Assembly: GCF_015354445.1 (NCBI RefSeq)
Contig: NZ_JADKYT010000001.1
Coordinates: 1,240,001-1,304,000, forward strand
From: Methylophilus sp. QUAN
GTDB taxonomy: Bacteria; Pseudomonadota; Gammaproteobacteria; Burkholderiales; Methylophilaceae
Length of the DNA stretch: 64,000 bases
Reading direction: 5' to 3'
Position 1 is the stretch's first letter. Each line of letters opens with the position of its first letter. A program made the position numbers and the translations under genes. This document shows positions 1-8,389 of the stretch, piece after piece. Under the pieces are notes generated by a model, which saw only the letters and a program-made list of their open reading frames with translations, was not told where the DNA came from and searched no databases.

Positions 1-29
1 TGGTTAATAAAATCACTATGGTTTTGTCA

Positions 30-1352
30 TTAAAGTGTGATGATTTCAGTGGCCTTGATCTCATAATCACACTTTGTGACCAACCCTTGATCGCTAAAGT
101 TATGCGTGGCGCGGATGATGATCCAGCCCGTATTATCAATTTTTGGCTTAAAGCCGCTGACTGTGATTGGCAACTCTGGCATTAACTCAGGGTCACCCTC
201 AGCCATAGTAAAGCTAAACTCTGCCATGCCACGTTTGATACGCCGCCATTCTGCACGTGCAGCCCTGGCTGCGTTTTGTTGTGAAGCATATACATGGCGC
301 AGTGTTTTTACGCTGTCACCGGTGGCGGTGATGGTATCCACTGAGTTTTGGCGCTGATCGTCACGAATGGCCAGCGCCTGTGCGCTTTTAATTTTCTTGT
401 CTACCTCAGCCTTGCCATACTCAACCGTGCCGCTCACTTTGAGAACCGGATCCTTATAATTGGCTTTCACACCGATTAGCCCAGCTGAGAGAGAGGCGAT
501 CTTTGATATGCGCGCCCACTCCTTGCGTGCTGCATGCTGTGCCTTTCCACGCGATTTATAAGTGGTGCCAAGGGTTTTGTATTGGCCGAGGGGTTTTTCT
601 GGCTCGTAGGGCTTTATTGCGGGCACTTTTTGTGCCGTCTTTTCTGTTTCATCATTCCACAGTACTTCGCCTTTTTTATTGCCATGCAGGTCGTGATACA
701 TGGCTTTAACGCCTGTGTAGGTGTTGCTATCTGCAATGTTAAATGTGTGGTAGTCACCATCTTTGCGGGTGAGTGTTTTGCCTGTGAATGGCTTGCCGCT
801 GGCAGTGGTGGCCGCGCTGCGCGGAATAAAAAGCAACTTCTTATCTTTAACTGCAGCAATGGCATCAAACTCTACCGCCAGCCTGGTTAAAAAGCTGGCG
901 TTGCTTTCGTTGGTCTGGTCCATATGTTCAATAGACTCATTGGCGAGCACGTCTGATATCTTGGGCTCCAGGTCGCACTCGGTGGCAATGGTATAAACAA
1001 TATGGTGCACCGTGGTGTTATGCCAGGAGCGCTCTATATTGGTTTTCATGCCGGTGGTAAAGTCTACACTGTTTGCGCGTATGGTGAGCACATCGGGCGC
1101 GCCACGGTGGCTACATTCATCGACCGTGTATTTGCCCTTGTAAACCATTTGCCCGGCACCTTTTAACCAAAGCTCAACAATGACACCGCGCTCAGGGATA
1201 TCGAGCTTACCGGCGCTGTCATCAAGCTCTATCACCAGGTTATCGGCAAAGATGCCACGGTTTTCAGTGAGGGTGCCATTCATAAGCAGGCCCTTGATCA
1301 TGGTGGTGATCTCAATGCCATCTACAACCAGTCGGTAATCAGGCTTAAACAT
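30..1352 (-). CDS. D: P2 gpD-like late control / baseplate hub protein
   Basis: The 440-residue product resembles P2 gpD, which forms the hub of the baseplate at the tip of the tail tube and is needed for tail completion. The N-terminal part (MFKPDYRLVVDGIEITTMIK) begins the gp27-like hub fold, and the DQTNESNASFLTRLAVEFDA stretch near residues 145-165 is typical of the family. It is somewhat longer than P2 gpD because of a repeated central segment: RGKAQHAARKEWARI and QQNAARAARAEWRRIKRG are similar and about 90 residues apart. It is the last visible gene of the FI-FII-E-T-U-D tail operon, and its start overlaps the end of U. No ogr-like gene can be seen because only 29 bases remain on its 3' side. 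Confidence 0.9.
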   Translation of the reverse strand: MFKPDYRLVVDGIEITTMIKGLLMNGTLTENRGIFADNLVIELDDSAGKLDIPERGVIVELWLKGAGQMVYKGKYTVDECSHRGAPDVLTIRANSVDFTTGMKTNIERSWHNTTVHHIVYTIATECDLEPKISDVLANESIEHMDQTNESNASFLTRLAVEFDAIAAVKDKKLLFIPRSAATTASGKPFTGKTLTRKDGDYHTFNIADSNTYTGVKAMYHDLHGNKKGEVLWNDETEKTAQKVPAIKPYEPEKPLGQYKTLGTTYKSRGKAQHAARKEWARISKIASLSAGLIGVKANYKDPVLKVSGTVEYGKAEVDKKIKSAQALAIRDDQRQNSVDTITATGDSVKTLRHVYASQQNAARAARAEWRRIKRGMAEFSFTMAEGDPELMPELPITVSGFKPKIDNTGWIIIRATHNFSDQGLVTKCDYEIKATEIITL

Positions 1353-1789
1353 CAGAGCATCGCCAGTAATTCAGGGGTGTACACGCCCAGCACTTCTGGC
1401 AGGCTATCATCAGCGCGTTTGAGCTTGATGCTAAAGTCAATTGCCCGGGGCTTGCCATTGGGATAAAACTCAGTGCCGCGCTCGGTAACCTCCTCAATGA
1501 CATACATGCCGAGGCTGATACCATTGCCTTGAATAAACGGCCAGGCTTTGCCGCCTTCGGCCATATAGCGGATCATGGCAAGGCTGAGTTGCCCGCCTGT
1601 GATTTCGGGCCGTAAGGATCCTGCAATATTCAATATATCCTCCCCGGCGCCTAAAAACTGCACCGATGGGCGACGGCCGATGCGGCTATTGGTTGGATAC
1701 CGCCAGTTGGTTGTTCGATCAAGGCTTTGATAGGGCAGTGTTTGTATGCCAAACACAAATAAACCCAATACGGCCATGGCTGAGGTCAT
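1352..1789 (-). CDS. U: P2 gpU-like tail protein
   Basis: The 145-residue protein matches the P2 gpU family, a tail terminator-type protein that caps the tail tube on the head-proximal side. Family features are the opening MAVLGLFVFGIQTLPYQSL and the central IRYMAEGGKAWPFIQGNG. It sits between T and D as in P2, follows T by two bases and overlaps D by one base, so the three are translationally coupled. Either MTSAM or the internal MAVLG may be the first residue. Confidence 0.9.
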   Translation of the reverse strand: MTSAMAVLGLFVFGIQTLPYQSLDRTTNWRYPTNSRIGRRPSVQFLGAGEDILNIAGSLRPEITGGQLSLAMIRYMAEGGKAWPFIQGNGISLGMYVIEEVTERGTEFYPNGKPRAIDFSIKLKRADDSLPEVLGVYTPELLAML

Positions 1790-1791
1790 GT

Positions 1792-3975
1792 TTACTCCCT
1801 GTCTCTCATACTTGAGCGAGCGGTGGCGGCCTCATTCCTGCGCATGCGCTCAATCACACGCTCTACTTCTACCGCAACATCTTTCGGGTTTTGACCTGGT
1901 GCCTGATGGATATGAATGTGCACCTCGCCAATGCTTTGCGCTGGCATGGCTGCACCACGTGCAATAGGTGTACGGCTATCAAACTGCACATTGCCAGCCA
2001 GTGCTGGCATGGCAACGGCCATGCCGCCAGCGAGTGCCGTGACACGCTTGGCGATCTGGCTGACCTTGCTGTAAATCGTGCCCTGGTTGGTATCTAACCC
2101 GCCAGCCATGCCCATGAGGGTGAATTTACCAATCTCGGCAAATACGCGGCTTGGTGACTTAATGCCAAGCGCATTGCGCACGGTGCTTGATATGCCCTCT
2201 GCGATTTTCTTGAGCTTGCTATATAGGCCACCCGTGACGGCATCCAGACCGATTTCAATGCCGTGCAGGATATCCATGCCCAGCCCGGACCAATTGGTGG
2301 TTTTAAAGAAATTGACGATCTTGTCCCAGTGATTGTAAATATAGGCAGCGGCGGCACCCGCTGCCATGCCAGCCAACACAAAGGGGCCAAAGGCCACTGC
2401 GGCTGCTGCCAGGCTGGGCAGCAGGGCAGGGAATAGAATCGAAAGCAGGGCTATGCCATACCTGAATACGGCCAGCGGCCCTAACACGGCAGCAATGCCA
2501 AGGAATAAGCCACCAAGGGCGGTGGTAAAGATAGCAATCCAGGCAGCAGACTTCACAATAAACGCGGTCAGCTTTGGATGCTCTTTCATCCAGTCACGCA
2601 CGGCGCCCAGAATATCTCGGATGCTGCCAAATACATCGACCAGGGCGGGTTTAAAGATGCTGCCCAAGTCAGTAGATGTGTTCTGTAATTCATTCTGCAT
2701 CAGCTGGTATTGCGCTGTCAGGTTTTGCAGCCTTGCTGAAGATTCACGCTCCATGGAATCCTTGGCCTGTACATCTTGCACCAGCTGCAGCTGGCGACGG
2801 TATTCCTGAATATTGTTGGCCAGCTTGGCGACATCGTCCCCATACTCTTTGCCAAACAAGCGTGTGGTTGCCTCCAATTGCTGGTTTTTTGGCAGTTTGT
2901 TAAGTGCATCCAGCACCTTGAGGATAGTGCCGGTGGCATTTCCAGCCATGCTTTTTTGAATCTCTGCACCATTCATCTTGATCATGGCTAGACCTTCATT
3001 GAATTTCTTGGTCTGCATATTGGCAATGCCCAGTTCACGGATCACTGCGTTAGTCGCTGTGGCCGCAATTTCTCGCGTGGATCCACTACTGAGGAAAGTA
3101 CTGCCAAGCGCAGCGGCTTCTTTGTAGCTCATGCTGACTGTAGCAGTAGTACCAGCAATACGATTTAGCACGTCGACAATATCATCCCCCTTGGATAATG
3201 CGTTGTCATCGAGGTAGTTGATGGTATCGCCCAGCGTTTTAATGCTCTGAATCGGGATTTTGTAAAGCTGTGCCGTTTTGGCAATCTGGTCACCGGCCGT
3301 TTCCACACTCATCTGCATAGCATCTGCCATTTTTGCAGTGGTTTCGGCATAAGTGAGGAGGTCAGCTTTACCCTGAATGCCCATGCGTGCACCAGCCTCC
3401 ACAATCGCGGCGATATCGTTAGCCGCCATGGGTAGGCGTTCACTCATGGCCTTGATCGCGTCGGCCATTTCATAATAAACATTGGTGAGCTTGCCGTTTT
3501 TGTCCCGGGCACCGTCTACCTGCTTGGCAACGCCTAACATGGCGTCTTCAAAGCTGGCGTATTGCTTGATTGAGGCGATCAGTGGCGCACCCATCACGCC
3601 GCCAGCGACGGTAAGTGAGGTCCCCGCATTGAGTGCTTTGTCTCGCATGGCCATGGTTTTGTCATAGTCAGCGCGTGCGGCATTCAGTTGCCGCATTTTT
3701 TCATTAATACGGGTGAGCTCCTGGTATTGTTTGTGCAGGCTGAGGTTGGTCTGGTTAACAGATTCATTCAGGTGTTGCTGATAGCTAGCCATGGCCTGGC
3801 TGCCGTTGACGCTGGATCCCGCAATTTTCTTTTGCGTGGCCTCCAGGTTTCTTAAGTTGTTTTGTAGCTGCTTGATTTCGGCACTGGTGTTTTTGCTCTC
3901 AGTGCGCATGAACTTAAGCGGGCCGGTGACCCGCTCAATGGCTTGAAAAAGAACCTCAAGTTTTAATTTATCCAT
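1792..3975 (-). CDS. T: P2 gpT-like tail tape measure protein
   Basis: At 727 residues this is the longest phage protein of the window and sets tail length. The N-terminal ~110 residues are charged and predicted coiled coil. A PhageMin-type core follows from about residue 115 (GTSLTVAGGVMGAPLIASIK). A cluster of hydrophobic segments lies near residues 480-550 (SAAWIAIFTTALGGLFLGIA and following), the part thought to enter the host membrane during DNA ejection. It is somewhat shorter than P2 gpT, implying a slightly shorter tail. The ATG overlaps the stop of the E' frame, as expected for coupling with E+E'. Confidence 0.93.
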   Translation of the reverse strand: MDKLKLEVLFQAIERVTGPLKFMRTESKNTSAEIKQLQNNLRNLEATQKKIAGSSVNGSQAMASYQQHLNESVNQTNLSLHKQYQELTRINEKMRQLNAARADYDKTMAMRDKALNAGTSLTVAGGVMGAPLIASIKQYASFEDAMLGVAKQVDGARDKNGKLTNVYYEMADAIKAMSERLPMAANDIAAIVEAGARMGIQGKADLLTYAETTAKMADAMQMSVETAGDQIAKTAQLYKIPIQSIKTLGDTINYLDDNALSKGDDIVDVLNRIAGTTATVSMSYKEAAALGSTFLSSGSTREIAATATNAVIRELGIANMQTKKFNEGLAMIKMNGAEIQKSMAGNATGTILKVLDALNKLPKNQQLEATTRLFGKEYGDDVAKLANNIQEYRRQLQLVQDVQAKDSMERESSARLQNLTAQYQLMQNELQNTSTDLGSIFKPALVDVFGSIRDILGAVRDWMKEHPKLTAFIVKSAAWIAIFTTALGGLFLGIAAVLGPLAVFRYGIALLSILFPALLPSLAAAAVAFGPFVLAGMAAGAAAAYIYNHWDKIVNFFKTTNWSGLGMDILHGIEIGLDAVTGGLYSKLKKIAEGISSTVRNALGIKSPSRVFAEIGKFTLMGMAGGLDTNQGTIYSKVSQIAKRVTALAGGMAVAMPALAGNVQFDSRTPIARGAAMPAQSIGEVHIHIHQAPGQNPKDVAVEVERVIERMRRNEAATARSSMRDRE

Positions 3976-4129
3976 CTACCTGGCTCCTAACCCTTGCCCG
4001 TTCACGCCAGGCCATTAATTCGTCAATTTCCATCACGTCCATAATCTCTGGCCCCCAATGAAAAATCGTGGCGATATCGGCCATGGCGTCGTCAACTATT
4101 GCAGGGAGTTTTGCACTTCCTTCGGCAAT
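3968..4129 (-). CDS. E': E' extension, read by -1 frameshift from E
   Basis: This reading frame continues from the end of E in the -1 frame and encodes 53 residues ending in the GpE-family sequence MADIATIFHWGPEIMDVME. The small ORF alone (ATG at 4084) would give 38 residues. A -1 slip at 4129-4135 joins residues 1-84 of E to this segment and gives a 137-residue E+E' fusion, close to the P2 fusion. In P2-family and lambda-type phages this fusion is a tail assembly chaperone that binds the tape measure while tube protein assembles around it. The stop overlaps the ATG of T. Confidence 0.85.
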   Translation of the reverse strand: MAEGSAKLPAIVDDAMADIATIFHWGPEIMDVMEIDELMAWRERARVRSQVDG

Positions 4130-4380
4130 AAAAAACTTGCAATCGCCGCCCCAATCTTGAGCAGGTCAGCAGGTTCCAGCGCCTCGGCTTCCTGAATGGT
4201 GATGATTGGCTCTGAGACCCGTGGGGTGACCTTCATAATGGCATCAGTATTCATTTGCAGCAGGTCAGCCAGGTTAATGCCACGCAGCGCGCCGGACTTT
4301 GGCTTGCGTATTTCAATGAAAGCAATCTTGCTATCACCACGAGTGATCGGTTCATCTAATGTGACGGCTTGGGTATTCAT
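4096..4380 (-). CDS. E: P2 gpE-like tail assembly protein
   Basis: The 94-residue protein matches P2 gpE in size, position and sequence type (IFIEIRKPKSGALRGINLAD-like core around residues 22-41). It is the short form made when the ribosome does not slip at codons 83-84, and the -1 slip makes E+E'. The family acts as tail tape-measure chaperone and is not in the finished virion. An AGGAG-type ribosome site (CTTTAGGAGACC) precedes the ATG. A terminator-like hairpin lies between the tube gene and this gene. Confidence 0.88.
   Translation of the reverse strand: MNTQAVTLDEPITRGDSKIAFIEIRKPKSGALRGINLADLLQMNTDAIMKVTPRVSEPIITIQEAEALEPADLLKIGAAIASFLLPKEVQNSLQ
4129..4135 (-). promoter_or_regulatory. 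Programmed -1 frameshift slippery heptamer T_TTT_TTA
   Basis: On the minus strand the heptamer TTTTTTA is in the X_XXY_YYZ register of gene E: codons 83 and 84 are TTT and TTA. A -1 slip continues with ATT GCC GAA and stays open to the TAA at 3968. P2 uses a T_TTT_TTG-type site at the same place (established for P2). That it works here is inferred. Confidence 0.82.
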
Positions 4381-4397
4381 AGTGGTCTCCTAAAGTT

Positions 4398-4425
4398 AAA
4401 AAAACCGGACATGTTGATGCCCGGT
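4398..4425 (-). terminator. Intrinsic terminator between FII and E
   Basis: On the minus strand an ACCGG(G/T)CAT-type stem with a CAAC loop is followed directly by seven T. It lies just after the tube gene inside the tail operon, so it is likely a partial terminator that keeps E, T, U and D below the abundant sheath and tube. Confidence 0.7.
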
Positions 4426-4442
4426 TTGTCGATAAAACTCGA

Positions 4443-4949
4443 TTACAGGCCCATGGCTGTTTTTTGAGCGGCCAACAGGTCAACGCCGTTGACGATCTCG
4501 ATCATGTTCACAAAGTCGAGCTCGATGATCGTTTTATTGTTGACCGTCAGCTTGTAATAGGTGCAGGTCATTTTGATTTTAGTCGTTGACTTGTCACCGG
4601 CTTTGGCAGTGCCCCAGTCGATCTCTGAGTAACGGCCGCGATATACAACCTCAACCGCGTCATAGCCGCCAGTGGTCTCATTTTGGTAGGCGCCAGCAAA
4701 GCGAAACATGACGGCATCATGCTTGGTGGCGGCGTACTTTTTCACGGAATCGAGTACAAAGCCGCCCAGGGTGATTTCTGACTCTAATTTTTCGTTACCC
4801 ATATCAATAGGGATAGGGCCAGACATACCGCCTGCGCGCCAGTCTTCGAGCTTGCGGGTGAGTTTTGGCAGGGCGATTTCATCGACCTCACCTTGCCAGC
4901 TCACACCGTCTGCAAAGACATTAAAGTTTTTGAGTACTGAAGGCAGCAT
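4443..4949 (-). CDS. FII: P2 gpFII-like major tail tube protein
   Basis: The 168-residue protein is the tail tube subunit of contractile P2-type tails. The start MLPSVLKNFNVFADGVSWQG and the segment LEDWRAGGMSGPIPIDMGNE are characteristic. It lies 29 bases downstream of the sheath gene FI and presumably shares its promoter. Its length is close to P2 FII. Confidence 0.94.
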   Translation of the reverse strand: MLPSVLKNFNVFADGVSWQGEVDEIALPKLTRKLEDWRAGGMSGPIPIDMGNEKLESEITLGGFVLDSVKKYAATKHDAVMFRFAGAYQNETTGGYDAVEVVYRGRYSEIDWGTAKAGDKSTTKIKMTCTYYKLTVNNKTIIELDFVNMIEIVNGVDLLAAQKTAMGL

Positions 4950-4978
4950 GTTTGCTCTCCTGAATGCTTAATATCGGG

Positions 4979-6148
4979 TTAACCGTTCATACGGGCTGCA
5001 AAGTCAGCCAGGTAACGGTCGGTAATGCGCTGGCGGAACATCATGTTTTCCAGCGGTGGCACAGGGGTGTAGTCGTAGTCGAGATACAACTTGCCAGCCT
5101 TGAGCGTCTCTTTACTGTTGACGGTATCGTCGTACCAGGCAGAGCCATCAATGATGTAGCCCAGGGAGCGCAGCTCACGGAACTTGGCATTAAGACCTTC
5201 AATGATGTCTCGTGCCAGGGATGGGTTAAGCGGCAAATCAACCGCCCACATATGCGCCTCAGCCATGGTGTCCGCCAGCACTTGCGCAGTGCGGGTGTAG
5301 TTTTCAAAGGCAAACAGTGGATCAGCTGAGCAAGTGCGGGATCCCCAAAAGCGGAAGCCATCCTCACGAATGAGGGTAGTGACGTCATTCTCATTGAGGT
5401 ATCCAGCATCGGTAGCAGGGTTTTGCAGGTCCCAAGTGACATCATGGCTAATGCCTTCAACGCCGTTGACTGGGATATTTGATAAGGTTTTATGCCAGCC
5501 AATTTCCTCATCGAGCTTGGCGCGCAGGCCGGCCGCACGTGCAGTTGCCCATAAGGTTTCATACAAGGCAGTTTCAGCGTTAAAGCCTCTAAAGTCTGGC
5601 CACATGACCATGGCCTCACGTGCGCCAAAGTTCTCACGGTAAGTATTGGCCTCTTCTTTGGTATCCGCACCAGCTGCTGACAAGTAAGTAAAGCCGCGCA
5701 AGGCTTGCGCAATAGTGATCAGCTCGTTTGCCACTGGCAGGCTATCCAGACCAGGAGCCACCAGAATGCGTGGCTTAACGCCTAACTGTGTTTTAGCAGC
5801 CAGTAATGATTTAAGCCCGGTGTAAGCGCCGTTTGTGTAAGAGCCAATGACATTGGCGGTGGTCTCGTTCTCAGTGGAACCCTCGGCAACGCGGGTGGCG
5901 ACAATGACCGGGTTGGTTTGGTCGGCAATGGCATCAAACACACGTGCACCGGTGCCCAGCTCGCCCGCCTTGCCCGCCGCTTCACGTACTGAGGTGATCA
6001 GTTTAGGGGTGTTGAGTGGAAAATATGCTGCATCAGCATCGCTGGCCGTGAACGCCAGGCCGATAATGGCCGTTGCAATGGTGCGAATGGGGCGGGTGCC
6101 TTCGTTGATCTCTTCAACGCGGACACCGTGGTGGTAGTCTTGGGCCAT
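4979..6148 (-). CDS. FI: P2 gpFI-like major tail sheath protein
   Basis: The 389-residue protein forms the contractile sheath. The start MAQDYHHGVRVEEINEGTRP, the TAIIGLAFTASDAD segment and the C-terminal RFRQRITDRYLADF-type region (here MMFRQRITDRYLADFAARMN) are typical of P2 FI. Translation starts behind a strong AAAGGAG site. It opens the tail operon FI-FII-E-T-U-D and has the dyad-type late promoter upstream. Confidence 0.95.
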   Translation of the reverse strand: MAQDYHHGVRVEEINEGTRPIRTIATAIIGLAFTASDADAAYFPLNTPKLITSVREAAGKAGELGTGARVFDAIADQTNPVIVATRVAEGSTENETTANVIGSYTNGAYTGLKSLLAAKTQLGVKPRILVAPGLDSLPVANELITIAQALRGFTYLSAAGADTKEEANTYRENFGAREAMVMWPDFRGFNAETALYETLWATARAAGLRAKLDEEIGWHKTLSNIPVNGVEGISHDVTWDLQNPATDAGYLNENDVTTLIREDGFRFWGSRTCSADPLFAFENYTRTAQVLADTMAEAHMWAVDLPLNPSLARDIIEGLNAKFRELRSLGYIIDGSAWYDDTVNSKETLKAGKLYLDYDYTPVPPLENMMFRQRITDRYLADFAARMNG

Positions 6149-6175
6149 GCCGAATCTCCTTTAGTGATGAAAAGG

Positions 6176-6237
6176 ATGGTGGCACAAGTCACTAAAGGAG
6201 GCGGTGTGGGGCGGTTGTATTGGGGTTTGGATACAAC
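6176..6237 (-). promoter_or_regulatory. Putative late promoter PF with 24-bp activator dyad
   Basis: The dyad GTTGTAT-N10-ATACAAC occupies 6214-6237. A CACCAT hexamer at 6181-6176, 47 bp away centre to centre, is the likely -10, which would put the start near 6169, about 20 bases before the FI ATG, and the dyad near -56. P2-family late promoters lack a -35 and use an Ogr-type zinc-finger activator bound near -55 (established). The assignment here rests on the repeated spacing seen at other copies. Confidence 0.75.
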
Positions 6238-6262
6238 TATTCTAATAGTTTTTGAGTGAATG

Positions 6263-6285
6263 AAAAACCCGCCGAAGCGGGCTAA
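6263..6285 (-). terminator. Intrinsic terminator after the cargo operon
   Basis: On the minus strand a GCCCGC-TTCG-GCGGG stem is followed by five T. It lies between the stop of the 570-residue protein and the FI promoter, separating the cargo transcript from the sheath operon. Confidence 0.85.
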
Positions 6286-6297
6286 AAATTGGTTTGC

Positions 6298-8010
6298 TTA
6301 CCTGTGATTAATCAAACCCATTGAAGCATTGTATTTTCGCATTTCATCATACGCACGATCACCATAGTGCAGGTACTGCCCACCGGCAGCAGGGGTATCA
6401 GAGAAGTAATGCTCAGCAAACACGTACATGGGGTTTGTTACAAAGTTGATATTCAAAGTTGTAACGCTGCCATTTAATTGGTTTGCACGAATAGCAGTCG
6501 GGGCATCTTCAGAGTTTCGTTGAATCAAACGCATAGTATCGCCATCAACATGTTGGAATTGACCGCGCAAGATACCCGCGCTCAAACCCATACCTGGAAT
6601 TACAAAATATGCGCCTTCATCCTCAAACGTGAAGGTGTTTGCGCCGGATACATCCATTGTCGTGATGGCCGGGAATGAACCTGTTGCGGCGGCAACTGTA
6701 ATCGTAGCTGTGCCGGTGTTAATTACGCGTGCGCGTGGTGGAATCTTAGGTGCAAGCGTCTGCGGGTGCGCGCAAACTGCGGCTGCCGGGTCAGAAAACC
6801 CGTTCATGCCTTTAACCAAACCCTTACGAATCGCCCCATTAATGATAGCAAGGATTTTCGGGTTTCGATTTGGAGGAGAGTTCGCAAGCGTCGTCATGAA
6901 GTCCGTAGACGTAAAGCTCGGCGTAATAGTGCTTGGGAACCAGCGCTTGATTTTTGGACACTGAGCCTTAATCCAATCGAACTCAGCTTGGTATTCAGCC
7001 AAACACGTTGTTTCACCCTGCCAGTTACTAGACAAAGTTAAAGAGTTGTATCCATAACCATAGTCGACATCGGTACACATTCTTGCCAATTTAGCGCGAC
7101 CAGCAAAGCATTTCTCTTTCTGGCCTACAAATGCAGTTACACCAAAGTTTGATACTGCCTCACCGGCATAACCGAGATTACTTACGCCAACATAGTAAGG
7201 GCCGTACATATTTGAGCCTTCGCCAAACATTGGCTTGTCAGTATGGTCTAGCCATAGACCAGACTCATTTTGACCGCCCTGGCGTTTACTATCACCCATT
7301 GATGCGACCGTGCGTTTAGTTGTTACCGCATAAAGATTATGCAGTCGAATTCCTACATCTTGAGCGGCGTTGGTTGTTGGGAAGTCAGCAACAACATTCG
7401 GAATTGGACTAGCGGTATTGGCCACCCAAGTAACCCACTGCGCATCTGTGATGGGCACTGATGCAAGCATCAAATCCTTACCCTGATTCCCAGCACTAGC
7501 CATCATAAACTGACCAGCCAGGCTGCCGTCAGTGTGGCTGGTTTGTCGAGCGCAAATCTTATACATGAACTCGGTTTCGTCAGGGGCATAAACATTACCT
7601 AAGTCGAACTCCATCGTGCCAATGTCGCCGAAGTATGCGCGCGCAGAGTTTGCTGATAAAGCATTGGCTGTTGCAATGACCTCACCATCAACATCAAGCG
7701 TGTCAACAGGATAGCCGCGATATGCTACGCCTTTGTAAATCAGCGTAACATACCAGTCTGCAAACCCATTCGTAGCTTGTGATAGGCCTTGCACAACCTC
7801 ACCGACACCAGTAATCATCGCCAGGGTGCCCCTGAATTTATTGCCACCAGTTTCGGAGACAACTGAGTGTTGGCCAAAGACTACGGGACGCCCACCCATT
7901 GACTTGAGCAATGCGCTTGTTGCTGTGCATGGCCCCCAATACGGTTTTGTCACATCACTTTCAGTTGATACATTTTTAAACTGATTGAAAGGAGAATTAA
8001 ACATGCTCAT
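6298..8010 (-). CDS. Phage cargo protein with SGNH-hydrolase-like motifs
   Basis: The 570-residue protein is not a standard P2 late protein. SGNH/GDSL esterase blocks can be picked out in order: VASMGDSKRQG (Ser about 241), NLGYAGEA (block II Gly), GYNSL (about 320-324, in place of GxND) and GQYLHYGDRAYDEM with Asp about 538 and His about 548. A stretch rich in beta-type sequence (about 425-530) appears inserted before the last block. The N-terminal ~230 residues are unassigned and could bind the virion. No signal peptide is seen. It follows the 95-residue gene by a few bases, shares its own late-type promoter and ends at an intrinsic terminator. Its place between fibre genes and sheath is where P2 carries non-essential genes (Z/fun). 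A virion-borne deacylase of surface glycans is my preferred reading; the function is not proven. Confidence 0.5.
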   Translation of the reverse strand: MSMFNSPFNQFKNVSTESDVTKPYWGPCTATSALLKSMGGRPVVFGQHSVVSETGGNKFRGTLAMITGVGEVVQGLSQATNGFADWYVTLIYKGVAYRGYPVDTLDVDGEVIATANALSANSARAYFGDIGTMEFDLGNVYAPDETEFMYKICARQTSHTDGSLAGQFMMASAGNQGKDLMLASVPITDAQWVTWVANTASPIPNVVADFPTTNAAQDVGIRLHNLYAVTTKRTVASMGDSKRQGGQNESGLWLDHTDKPMFGEGSNMYGPYYVGVSNLGYAGEAVSNFGVTAFVGQKEKCFAGRAKLARMCTDVDYGYGYNSLTLSSNWQGETTCLAEYQAEFDWIKAQCPKIKRWFPSTITPSFTSTDFMTTLANSPPNRNPKILAIINGAIRKGLVKGMNGFSDPAAAVCAHPQTLAPKIPPRARVINTGTATITVAAATGSFPAITTMDVSGANTFTFEDEGAYFVIPGMGLSAGILRGQFQHVDGDTMRLIQRNSEDAPTAIRANQLNGSVTTLNINFVTNPMYVFAEHYFSDTPAAGGQYLHYGDRAYDEMRKYNASMGLINHR

Positions 8011-8012
8011 GA

Positions 8013-8300
8013 TTACTCCTTGTACGCTTTTGCAGTTGCGCGGCGGGACTGAGGGACGATTTTATATACCGTTCCAGGCATATATGGCGTGACTTTGACA
8101 AGCGTATTGGCGTTATGAATCACTGCACTGACTTTGTCTATCCCAGCTGATGAACACAAGTAAAATTTGCTCGTTCCTGGTAGCTTTGCAGCGAGGGCGA
8201 TTTGCCCGTGATCAACGGTGACATAAAAGTCATCTGTGGGGGTAAATTCACCACTGGCGGCGACTGCATTATTAATTGATGCAAGTTCTGTGACGGCCAT
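8013..8300 (-). CDS. Hypothetical phage protein, 95 aa
   Basis: I do not recognise this protein. The start at 8300 (MAVTELASINNAVAASGEF) is chosen for its AAGGAG site; a longer reading to 8345 would run through the promoter. It lacks membrane segments or a signal peptide and looks like a small beta-rich domain (DFYVTVDHGQIALAAKLPG). It is the first gene behind a late-type promoter and ends two bases before the 570-residue gene, so the two are likely made together late in infection. It may be a decoration, chaperone or anchoring partner of that protein. Confidence 0.65.
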   Translation of the reverse strand: MAVTELASINNAVAASGEFTPTDDFYVTVDHGQIALAAKLPGTSKFYLCSSAGIDKVSAVIHNANTLVKVTPYMPGTVYKIVPQSRRATAKAYKE

Positions 8301-8327
8301 AACAACGCTCCTTATTTGATTTAGTGG

Positions 8328-8389
8328 ATTGTGGCACCAGTCCAATAGGGGCGTTGTTATACGCCGTTGTATTTAATAATGAATACAAC
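8328..8389 (-). promoter_or_regulatory. Putative late promoter of the cargo operon with 24-bp dyad
   Basis: The dyad GTTGTAT-N10-ATACAAC is at 8366-8389 and a CACAAT hexamer at 8333-8328. The 47-bp centre distance and the shared block GTGCCAC-ATCC around the hexamer are the same as at the FI promoter. The predicted start is near 8321, about 20 bases before the 95-residue gene. The far edge touches the last bases of the methyltransferase gene. Confidence 0.75.

Noticed and set aside
1-29. Possible ogr start after D (ATG at 30-28, minus strand)
   Set aside because: It hits a stop after four codons, so nothing can be said about ogr from this window.
534-890. 118-residue plus-strand frame inside D
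   Set aside because: It is antisense to a well-supported gene and has no start signals.
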